Shown here: positions 48,001-56,300 of the stretch, in pieces
How the letters are laid out: each line of letters starts with the position of its first letter
Position numbering within the stretch: the stretch's first letter is position 1
NCBI RefSeq assembly: GCF_032854445.1
Contig: NC_088302.1
Location: 48,328,046-48,392,045, forward strand
Source of the DNA: Liolophura sinensis
Taxonomy: Eukaryota; Mollusca; Polyplacophora; Chitonida; Chitonidae
DNA: 64,000 nt
Reading direction: 5' to 3'
The notes under the pieces: model-generated
Told to the model about the DNA's origin: nothing
Databases searched by the model: none
The model's input: the letters and a program-made list of their open reading frames with translations, nothing else
Made by a program: the position numbers and the translations under genes

Positions 48001-49505
48001 TCTGCATGCAACACTATTGGTGTTATTTTCAAACATGCCATAAATATTTTTACGATGTATATGTATACATGTAGGCCTGTACATCTGTACAGAACTATGA
48101 TATCTTTGCTCCGACAGGGTCTTTAAGCTTAGCGGAGGCTGGAAATGGTAGATGGGACCTGGAAATCAACGCAGTCCAGTGTCCAGTGGGAGAAACTAAG
48201 ATAGAATACAAGTTTCAAGGAAGTAATCGGTGGTACATTAAACTTCAGATCAGGAACCACAGGTAAATAACATGCAAATACATACTAATGATTTGATAAA
48301 ACGGCAGCGTCACTTCTTTCAAAAGGGATGTTTCAAAAATGTGTTTATCTAACTCAGGGTTAATGTTGTAATCAATGATTTTCGACTTGTACCTGGGGAA
48401 TCTCATGACTTAAAGGGACAGCTTGAGAATCAAGCTTGCAACTTTACCAGATAGGGGCTGATCGGACAAAACAACGCTTCATGCGAAGGAGATTAAGAGA
48501 GCCGAGTAAAAAATTAATGTTAATGTTTGATGTACGAAAAGAATTTTTTCCTTTGAGACATACTTCCATAAAAAAGGCTCCTTCAGCCATAAAATCCTGT
48601 ATGTCACGTCCGATTATCTTGACACAGCAAATAGAAACAACTTCAAGTACATGTATAAAGCAAAGCACGGTCATACCAAAATCAAGACTCTAATCAGAAA
48701 TAATTTTAATCAGCTTCCGTGGGCGTGGGTTTAACTTACTGTCACATCACGCAAGGTGATCGTGGGTTTCGTGTCGGCTCTGCCCGGTTTCCTGCCACCA
48801 TAATGCTCCCACCCTCGTATAGGTGAAATGTACTTTAATATGGCGTAAAACACCCATCAAATACATCATCATTTTCTGGAAAAATCAAGCGCTTGCTAAT
48901 TACGTATTTGTTATTTCCAGTCATATTTCATTCCTTGTTTCTAAAAACATATTTAAACTAGACATCGGCATTCTGTGTGTGAATCACCACCGTTACATTG
49001 TTATTTGAATTACGATATGAACCAATTTACATATTAAAGTATTGGATTTAAGAAAGCAATTCTCACCTGCGTTAATATTTCATTTTACAGAGTGCCAATT
49101 ACTGATGTCAGACTATATCAAAAGACAGCACCAAAACGGAAATGGACGCCACTGAAACACACTACAGATGGATTCTGGGAAATGGATCCTGATGAGCACT
49201 GGATTACACCTTTGTCTTTACCTCTGAAAATTAGGATGGAGTCGGCTAACGGAGCTAGGATGAAGGATTTCATAAAGAAAATAGGTAGGTTATTTGTGAA
49301 CCCAGCGCAAGATGAAGACACTTCGATAAATTTGGAGCTGTTGGTGAATGTTTCCACGTTTAAACATTGCATTGGTGTACATGTACTTGACTGAAGTCTG
49401 ACCACTCCTTTTTTGTTTATTCTACCAGAAAACGAGGTTGCTATCTCTGGAAAGGTACAAGTTCCTTACGATTCGAACCTCCCCAGTATCGAGACCGGGG
49501 AGTGA
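33089..49505 (+). CDS. Secreted protein with three tandem expansin-like modules, 846 residues, 18 exons
   Basis: Exons: 33089-33202, 34169-34321, 37012-37102, 38081-38225, 39591-39778, 40069-40389, 40640-40683, 41459-41608, 42623-42713, 43269-43413, 44160-44347, 44607-44816, 45397-45440, 46281-46430, 47614-47704, 48118-48262, 49091-49284, 49429-49505. They total 2541 nt, and all 17 junctions are GT-AG and keep one frame. I start at MAHLWVLLISTAAA because it forms a signal peptide; an upstream in-frame ATG would bury it. Expansins loosen cellulose walls without hydrolysis, so an extracellular digestive role is likely but inferred. Each module has a six-cysteine DPBB domain opening ATYYG or ATFSG, then a CBM63-like domain with a WY pair before RNHR. 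Ser/Thr/Pro-rich linkers follow modules 1 and 2. Exon lengths repeat between modules. A multi-gene alternative is less likely: modules 2 and 3 lack their own signal peptide or start. Confidence 0.92.
33546..33689. mobile_element. Possible MITE in intron 1
   Basis: The left end GGGCCAGTGGCTGAAAAA and the right end with TTTTGAACACCTAAGCCCAG are imperfect inverted repeats around CTTAAGTCTTAATAC motifs. It is diverged, and the boundaries are uncertain. Confidence 0.35.
33775..34045. repeat. Degenerate tandem repeat of about 56-62 bp in intron 1
   Basis: The phrase TTACTCATTTGAYTCTTTTA, followed by CAATRAACC, recurs about four times with many differences. It lies just upstream of exon 2. Confidence 0.6.
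34708..34952. mobile_element. Possible MITE in intron 2
   Basis: It starts CCCGGTTTTTCAAAACTGTG and ends ATGATTGAGCCCGGG, weak inverted repeats. ACTTAATAC motifs occur inside both ends. It resembles the candidate at 33546. The support is modest. Confidence 0.35.
35335..35590. repeat. Degenerate tandem repeat of about 60 bp in intron 2
   Basis: Motifs of the type GACAATGTTCGTTGTATTGA with a following ACAAAAGAAAGAC recur four to five times with divergence. No coding meaning. Confidence 0.55.
37681..37828 (-). mobile_element. SINE family A, 3' half, in intron 3
   Basis: The plus strand reads TTATTTATTTATTTATG, GGTGTTTTACGCCGTACTCA, GGGCAGAGCCCGGGGGAAAC and GACCATCCGCAGG. This is a well-preserved reverse copy of the 3' half of the element, inserted against the direction of the gene. 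Confidence 0.85.
38383..38508 (+). mobile_element. SINE family A partial copy in intron 4 (first of two)
   Basis: It reads GGTCTTCCAGCAACCTGCGG, CCCCCGGGCTCTGCTCTG and AAATATTCTTGAGTACGGCG. It ends at CAAACACCAGTC without an AAAT tail and is followed directly by the second copy. Confidence 0.8.
38512..38712 (+). mobile_element. SINE family A partial copy in intron 4 (second of two)
   Basis: It begins CTCCAGTCGTACTTGAAAAG, continues with GGGTAGTCGTGGGTTTATCC and AAATATTCTTGAGTACGGCG, and ends in an AAAT-rich tail. The tandem placement suggests one SINE inserted into or next to the 3' end of another. Confidence 0.8.
38793..38908. repeat. Tandem duplication of about 57 bp in intron 4
   Basis: TCTGTATATTTCTTCGACAA through ACGCTTGTAGGTATATAAGT occurs twice in direct succession. 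The second copy has a short deletion. Confidence 0.85.
40390..40509 (+). terminator. Possible intronic end: read-through stop and AATAAA after module 1
   Basis: If the donor GTACCT at 40390 is not used, the frame continues for GTSKARGLSSSGF and stops at 40428-40430. AATAAA follows at 40504-40509, and a GU-rich stretch lies near 40569-40588. The product would be a secreted single-module expansin of 350 residues. The donor is a weak match to consensus, which favours such an alternative end. This is inference from sequence only. Confidence 0.5.
41625..42000 (+). repeat. Intron 8 segment homologous to intron 14
   Basis: Blocks such as GTGATTGGATAGGTGTTTTA, ATAGACCAGTGAGA and TTGCCTTATGTTTGTACAAA have counterparts at about 47128-47400 (CATTGGATGCGGGTTTTGGT, ATAGACCATTGAGA, TTGCTTTGTTTGTACAAAAA). 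This shows that modules 2 and 3 arose by duplication of genomic DNA including introns. Confidence 0.7.
42750..42823 (+). mobile_element. SINE family A 3' fragment in intron 9
   Basis: It reads GTCGTCGTATAAGTGAAATA and TTCTTGAGTAAGGCGTAAGG with an AAAT tail. The head is missing. Confidence 0.75.
44021..44179 (+). repeat. 53-bp triplication of the exon 11 splice acceptor
   Basis: Three direct copies start at 44021, 44074 and 44127, exactly 53 bp apart. Each contains ATACAGGTTGTATCGT, a CACCACAG or CACCAGAG acceptor, and the first bases of the exon (AATCCCTATAACCCACCT). Only the third copy leads into the full exon at 44160. Using the first or second acceptor reads AGA ATC CCT and soon meets a TAA stop. 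Exon 5 of module 1 has a single acceptor at the same place. Confidence 0.93.
44817..44891 (+). terminator. Possible intronic end: read-through stop and two AATAAA after module 2
   Basis: Without use of the donor GTACAC at 44817, the frame adds GTPNSRQAKPDI and stops at 44852-44854. AATAAA overlaps that stop (44853-44858), and a second lies at 44886-44891. The product would be a two-module protein of 625 residues. The arrangement mirrors that after module 1. Confidence 0.5.
46452..47125 (+). repeat. Dispersed repeat family R1, copy 3, with an internal insertion, in intron 14
   Basis: The left part (46452-46535) matches the R1 start, including GAACAGTTGCAATCAAAGCG. The right part (about 46886-47125) matches the R1 3' half, including GTTGACTGCTTATCGTTGTA and ACATAGATAG. 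About 350 bp between them is absent from copy 2. The homologous intron 8 of module 2 lacks the whole block, so it inserted after the module duplication. Confidence 0.7.
47508..47583. repeat. A-rich tract before exon 15
   Basis: A run of A broken by single C residues, about 75 bp, shortly upstream of the exon 15 acceptor. The matching intron of module 2 has a much shorter version (near 42574-42596), so it has expanded. Confidence 0.8.
48740..48870 (+). mobile_element. SINE family A, diverged, in intron 16
   Basis: It reads GCAAGGTGATCGTGGGTTTC, CTGCCCGGTTTCCTGCCACC and GGCGTAAAACACCCATCAAA. The tail is short and degraded. Confidence 0.7.
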
Positions 49506-51187
49506 TCTTAACCTTTCTGTGACGTCCGAATCTTCCCATGGGTAAACAGAGACGAGATTGCAGAAAGTCTCAGAGGCAACAACAACAACAAAACAAATCG
49601 TAATTAAATGTTGTCTGTAAGATTGAAATATTCGATGACATGTGATCGTTTTGGTTCTTTGTAATCGAATGAAACCTTTGATGGCGGAAAAAATACATAA
49701 AGTTGTGGCAGACCGTAACAGCTTTTTATGGTCTTCTGTATTTTTTCATTTTGTTGAAATTGTAGATTAATGTACGTAATGTGTTCATTTTCAATCCTGC
49801 AAACTCGTAATCAACACTATCATAATCGAGAAAGTTTGACCATCAAATTTTATGCCACGAACGATGAACCATTCGTATATCTATTTTGTCTGTAGATTTG
49901 TTTTGAAGCATGAATATATGTACCATATCACCTTACCGACAATTTGTTATCTGTGTTTGAAAATATCTTTCTGACCACATCGACATCCTGTTACAACAAC
50001 GTTTGTTTGCACAGAAACGTTTACTGTATAGTCTACACGATGTTCGAGGGGAGTAATACTATGACATGTTTTGATATAAAACAAAGAAACAAGTCCAATA
50101 AGTTTCCAGCACGCATGACAAGGTTTCCACCAGACCGATGTGCTATGGCGTGTTTTCGTGACAAGGTTACTTTTCACTCCATTACCTTGACGTCACGGAA
50201 ACATTGAGCATTTGTAACCAATGTGTAACATGATCACTTGATTATTCAAATGCGCATTCTTGATTAGCAGTTCGAAACGTCTCAGTTAAAACCAAAAATA
50301 TCATTAGGCCTACCCCTATACATCAAAAGGCAAAACAGAAGAAAACAAAAAACAAATTGAGAAAACATAATTTATTGTAAAAAAAGATGAAAGATATCGA
50401 CATGATAACAATTATCCAGGTATATTATTGTGAACAAAATATTTGCAAAGTATTGAAAATAAACATATAATTTCATATACTTCCTGTACAATAAGTGATC
50501 ATGGGCTATATAAATCAGTCCACAGTCAGTAAATATAATGCCTTTCTGCTGAGACTTACTGTCGCGTCATTCAACACGTAGCATTGTACAACTTTTCATG
50601 GAAACACAGTGATTTAACAAACAAATATATACCATGACACGTGAAGGGAGCATATAAAAGTCGAGTCTCGTGGATTTAAGGACGACAAGTTGTCTTTTAT
50701 GAAAGTGAATGAGAGCAGTAGTCCACAGTGCAGGGTTATGGACATTTTGCTCCCGGTAGAAATCCCTTAATCACCGAACAACATTTCCTTTAGCACTTTA
50801 TTGGTTGGAAATTTAGAAACAACTTACAATGATTAAAGTTGGGGTTTTTACATCAAAGGTAGACGAACATGTTTTCCCATTTGAATTAAAAGAGTAAATA
50901 TATGGTTTTTAAATTTGGCACTAAATTCATGTTAAAGTTTATCCACCGTTCAGGTCATAAGTCAAAAGTTAGGTAAACACTTCACGGACTAAAGGCCTCC
51001 TCTACTCTACATAGCAGATACCCACAACTCACGGAGGGTTTAAAATGTCATTCCGTTTCCTTTTACAAAAAAGTCGGAAGCTGCGCCTGTTGTAACTACC
51101 ATGACAACATGTAGTGAAGAGAAACGTCACCATGGTAAATGTGTTTGGCATAGCGTTAAGACAGGTTAGTAAAACGAGCTCTTTTTC

Positions 51188-51265
51188 TTGGCGATTACTG
51201 ACCTGGAACGTCCATAAAGGTTGACGGCTGGTGTGCCATAGTCTGTTTCAATGCATAGATCTTGA
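51188..51265 (+). repeat. Dispersed repeat family R1, 3' fragment
   Basis: It reads GCGATTACTGACCTGGAACG, TCCATAAAGGTTGACGGCTG and ATGCATAGATC, matching the R1 3' end. Confidence 0.6.
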
Positions 51266-51837
51266 ACGGTGTATCGTTGCGAATAAGCATGGAAGAGAAT
51301 CAACATATGTGAAGAAATTCGGCCAAGACCTGGTACTATAGTGACGTTAACCCATTTCCTGTATATGCATCATTATTTTCTGACAACTGATCATTGCATA
51401 GAATGATTTCACTACGATTCACGATAAGAGCTGACAGGTAAGACTGGAAAAGGCGAGAAAAGAGTCATATGGATTTAAGGTAAACATATTAACAGCAGAG
51501 TACATGTATAAAAGTAAATATCTTGAGGTTGACAATTACAGATCATACGTTTGTCATAGAGCAACACGACTTCTTCATCACAATGCTGTCCTTCTGACTG
51601 GCCATTTACATGTGTTTGCCACTGTTTTGTGAAAAAACTTTACAAATACAGCATAAACGCAAAACAAAGGTCAAGAAAGTCAAAGAGCATATTACAAACT
51701 AAAGTAAAATCTTTAGTACCTCCTTAAACCCTGCAGTGATTCCAGGGATTGGCGTAAAAGTTTCAAAGGCGAATTCTAACGGCTTGATTGCAATAGACAA
51801 CTTCTGATAGCCGTTTGGGAAGGATATTTTCATTGGA

Positions 51838-51992
51838 ACCGAGGTTTTTATTTTGTTTTAAGAATGACCTTAAGTAAACCGAGGCCATATTTTCGTTTTG
51901 AAAGGATGACGTCATATAAATCGAAGCTACATCTTTGTTTTGAAAGGATGACTTAAAATAAATCGAGGTTATTTTTTCGTTTTGAAAAAAGT
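51838..51992. repeat. Degenerate tandem repeat of about 46-50 bp
   Basis: The phrases AAATCGAGG or AAACCGAGG, then TTTTCGTTTTGAAAGGATGA, recur three to four times in a row. Confidence 0.7.
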
Positions 51993-53140
51993 TTATGTTG
52001 TGAGAATTTTAACGGTGGATTTCAGTACAGTTACATTTTCGGTAGACATTGCTATAGATGACTGGAATAAAAATACTTTCACACGATTATTTTGTACGGA
52101 GAACCAGATAATTAGTAACAGATGTAAAATTTCAAAAGCATCCAACTACATGACTATATTTAAGTTTTAAAACATTTAAAACTGAACCTACATGTATATA
52201 AATGTTATGCCATATACTCTGTTGAACCCTACAACAAATATAAAAATATGCATATTCACAAACCGTTGTGGGGTTATATTCAAATAGCGTGACTAACGAT
52301 TATAATATCGACGACGTATAAGGAATAGCATCAAAGTGTGGCACATACATTATTAACATGGTTTTTTCACATATTGTCATGGAGAAGTGTATGTTGTAAA
52401 ATTCAAGCCTTCTATCATAATGTGGCAACAAAAATATGTAACCATCATACCGACAACCATTTGTGCACAACTTCTTCTAATTTCTACACATTTTCTGTTG
52501 ACCATGTTGACTTTATAAACACAAAAATATATCATCCTGTTCAATTCCCAGTCTTAGCATAATGTAAATAGCTTCACTGCATAAGTGGTCCTTTTGTTAA
52601 CACATCATATTTGAATACAGCGGAGATTTGAGTACATACCATATCTGCGTACTCAGCATACATAAATACACAGCATTTATGAATACCTATCATATGTGAA
52701 TATACACAACATGTGGGTGGGATTCATGTATGTGAATACACATTGACAGGCCGAATACAAAGAGAAATATGTTTCGTTTTTTTCACTGGGGCAAATGTGT
52801 CTATTACAAGCTATATGAACGTGCACACACGATATTCAGTGACAAGACGACTGGTGTTTAATGTACTAAGTGTTCGGCGCTTTTAGCTAAAACTGCGAGA
52901 AAACTACAGATATAAAAGACTCCAATAACATTTTCGTTGTATTACATTCGAACTCGCTTTACTTGTTACAACATTAAGATGGCGGGAAATTTATGTAAGA
53001 TGAAATCCCGCTGTAGAACGAGATTTGCATGTCTTGTTCACGTGTCAGTCGTATAGTTTTCAAGGAGCTTCACGTTGACAAGCAAGATTTTGTATACATG
53101 AACTGTACCTCAGTCAATCCGTGAATTTATGCTCCCCTTT

Positions 53141-53313
53141 TTACATGCCCGGTTCGCTGTAAATGTTCTCATGGTTATGCTGAAGGGCAGCTGACGGAAT
53201 GGGCGGCAAAGGGGTGGTAAGACGGCCGCTAGTCGGCGTTACTGTCGGGGACTTCAAAGGCACACTGGCGACCCCACCGAATAAACCTTCCAGGCGTCGC
53301 TTAAACTCCTCTC
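53141..53313 (-). other. Terminal coding exon of the STAP-like gene
   Basis: A TACTTTTCAG acceptor at 53314 is followed by a frame encoding EEFKRRLEGLFGG, a Ser/Thr/Pro stretch, and the end HENIYSEPGM with TAA at 53143-53141. The previous exon ends at a consensus GTGAGT donor (53828) in matching phase. An apparent stop at 53815-53817, just past that donor, is therefore intronic. The basic-hydrophobic helix and the terminal YSEP tyrosine (residue 862) could be functional motifs. Confidence 0.8.
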
Positions 53314-56300
53314 CTGAAAAGTATGTAATAATAATCGGTCAGAAATGATGTTTTTGTGAAGCAGAAACTTGTATGAATGGCTTGTATGATAATGGGTCTG
53401 GAACGTTGGTTGACGATGCAGAGATGTCCAATACAATGAAGAATAGACTACAAAGCCTAATACCAGATTACTTTTGGAAGGAAAGGTTCACCATTTCTGA
53501 TCAATGAGTCAGTGAGTCAGCTGACAACGATGCCCTGTCAAATAATGTCCTGGATACGAAGCAAAAAGCAGTCAACTCACTATGACGCAATGCATCTACT
53601 TCACCAGATAAGTGCTGTGAAGTGTTAAAAGGTTTAAGAGAGTTATAACAGTGAAATGGTGCCTAACGTCCGATATGTTTAAGGAAGTTCTTCTACTTTC
53701 GTAACGCAAACAATTAATGAATTGCACAGGACAAACAACATGTGCACGTGCTTGTCATTACTACATAATAATAAAGTGGAAAGCTAATCAGAATGTCTGT
53801 TTTCCCCTACTGATTCATCCAGACTCACTGTTTTCGGTTTCTTCTGAGACATCCTGTTGCGCCACTGCCGTGGGTAGTGGTTGTGGTATATTTACTTGGG
53901 GCGGTTGCGGTACCGGAGCGAGTGGTCTCCCCTGGCCAGGTGGCGGAGGTGGGGGCGGAACGATCGGAGATGCTGGCACTGAAGGTGGAGCAGGCGGTGG
54001 TGGCGGTGGAAAGGTTTGAGGATTCGCCACAAGAGGTGGGGATAACACTGAAACTGCAGACACGGCATTTATGTACTGTTGGGAGTCATCTCTAAGGTTT
54101 TCGTACTGACCCAAATCCTCGTATATCGACTCTTCCTCCACCGCAGAAGTGTTTACGTGTGCTTCGTAAGTAGAAAGCGGTCGATCTAAGCCGACTGGTG
54201 AGTAGCCTTGTATCGCTGTCTGTCTGTCAACTGGCTCCTTCACCCATGCAGCGTTTGTAGCAACTTGGTTAGTAAATGTTTTCCGATTTGGTCGGTCTGG
54301 GCGGTTGGCTTGGGTTGATCCCCTACTACCACTTTGCAATGTTGCAGAGCTAGTTGAATACGGGCGAGTTGGGTGTGTAGGGTGATGGGCGTGGCTTGTC
54401 GCCTGTCTGTCAGCTGCCTTCCCCGTCCTTATAGGGGTAATGTAATCTGATGTTAATGAAGGTAACGGCCGAGTAGAACGTGCGAAGCTCTGATAATCTG
54501 AAGCCATGGCTAATCTGGTTGTCTTTGCATGATGAAGGCTGGTGGAGGCATCTTTGCTAAAATTTGCGTAAAAGTTGTTACCAGCGTGTCTAAACCTATT
54601 TGCACCTGATTAAGGAAGCAAAGGATAGAAAAACAAGCCTTTAACAACCATGCGCTACTGGGTTAGTATACAGGCATCATCGTCGGCCCAAGCTACATTC
54701 ATGCGAACTACGTTAATCAGTATTCACTAACATCTGTCACCATTTGTTACAGCGTATACTAAAAAAAAAAGCCATATCAAAATTGCTCATTTTAACTTTC
54801 TCAAAGTCCACTTTGTCAGAATGTCTTCCCCTTTTAGTAGATATTTCACAGTCATGCATACAGACTACAGACCCGATTTCCCATATTGATTTACTATTAT
54901 AAAACATTTCTGCAATTCATACTTTGAAATTAATACATCTGCCAAACCAGTGAAGAAAAGTCAGCCGCTGTTAATGATGAGAAAACAGACACACCTTGCT
55001 GGAAACCTGACAAACCTACTGACGTAAAGCTCCAGCTTGGCAGGAGGCACTGCATTCAAATACCAGTAATTCAAATAGCACTGGAGTAGCGACGAACCCT
55101 TTATGAAAGTAAACAAGTACTGGAAAGAGGTGGTGGTTGGAGGGGTACCTTATTTCTTTTTGGAAACTTCTAGTTATACACTCGAGGCCTCAATCGGTGA
55201 GGTAAGCAGTTTTTGGTTAAGAATTTCACTTGAAGTACTCTTAAATCAAGAAGAGAGGAGATTCCTTGTAGATGAGCTTATCTATCGCACTGTTTACAAC
55301 TAGGCCAACAGACCTTTTCAGTAGAGTTGTGCTGATACGTCCATGTCTGTCGACGCATTAATAATGAACGCTAATTGATGCCTTTTCCACAACTGCATCT
55401 GTCTAGGATCCTGATAGCCTTTAGAGCCGATTATAAATACATCTGTCTCGGTTTGAACAATTGGAATTCACTGTATTCTTATTACACCATTGTATATTAC
55501 TCAAAGTGTGCAAACGTTGTGATTAAATGTCATTAAAGTATTTAGATAATGAACACCGACTAACTGTAATACCTTACCTTGTACATTGCGTGTTGTTGTT
55601 TCTGTGGGCCGAGGAACTGCTGGAGCCGCCGCACTAGAGGGTGCTGGAGTAGGTTGTGTGGTCTTGAGAGAAAGTCCAGAGTCAAACATGGCCCGGACAT
55701 CTCTTACTGAGGGATGGTCTTCCTCGAAGATTCCACTCTCAGAACTGGTTTGCTCGAGGTTAAGAGACTTACGTATTTGAACATCGCTCTCACTACCGCG
55801 CCGTCCCTTTGGTTTCGTTGGCGGCGGCAGAGACTTTATGGGCTTTAACTTAGGAAAGACCACCGGTTGGCCTCCGATTTGAAGAGGCTGAGGAGGTGAT
55901 GCGATCTGTGGTTGTGTCAGAGCTGGCTTAGTAGGCGGCACCATAGGTGGAGTGGACCCTGCAGTACTGAACTGATGAGACGCCATTGGCGCTGGTGGTG
56001 CTGGAGGTGCTGTGGGAACTGAAGGTGGCGCCGGTGCTGCAGGTATTGGAGGTGGTGGGGGTGCTGCAGGTGCTGTAGGTGCTGCAGGTGCTGCAGGTGC
56101 TGGGGGTGGAGCGAAAGAAACGTTGTGTGGAACAGGCGGAGGCGGTGGCGAAGCTGGTTGGCTGGGACGCCTGTTTTGGCTCATCAGCTTGGCTTTAGCC
56201 GCTATCTGTGCCTCCAGTGAGTTTGGAGCCGGCATTGGTGGTGGAGCCATTGGAACGGGTTGTGTAGACATCGGAACGGGCAGTGGAGACACCGGAACTG

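Larger units (their letters stand above)
45397..49505 (+). other. Expansin module 3 (residues 614-846), key aspartates replaced by Ser and Asn
   Basis: It begins with exon VGILDLYRSNHTGF. The DPBB domain opens ATFSG at 629. FVDNVCQGC (698-706) has N701 where modules 1 and 2 have Asp. The LD motif reads SLSLA (710-714), so S712 replaces the aspartate known to be essential in bacterial expansin. The CBM63-like part keeps W747-Y748, RNHR (754-757), W775 and F785-W786. It ends with ETGE and TGA at 49503-49505, with no linker. Candidate polyadenylation signals are ATTAAA near 49613 and AATAAA at 50458-50463. Probably a binding module; this is inference. Confidence 0.87.
49506..53140. other. Intergenic region between two convergent genes
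   Basis: No supported gene. It should contain the 3' UTRs of the expansin-like gene (plus) and the SH2 gene (minus). Repeats here are an R1 fragment (51188-51265) and a degenerate tandem repeat (51838-51992). A possible minus-strand ATTAAA signal lies at about 52858, some 280 nt past the SH2 gene stop. Confidence 0.5.

Noticed and set aside
53717-54095. Plus-strand glycine-rich frames
   Set aside because: They are complements of the proline-rich exon on the minus strand, which has consistent splice sites and phase.
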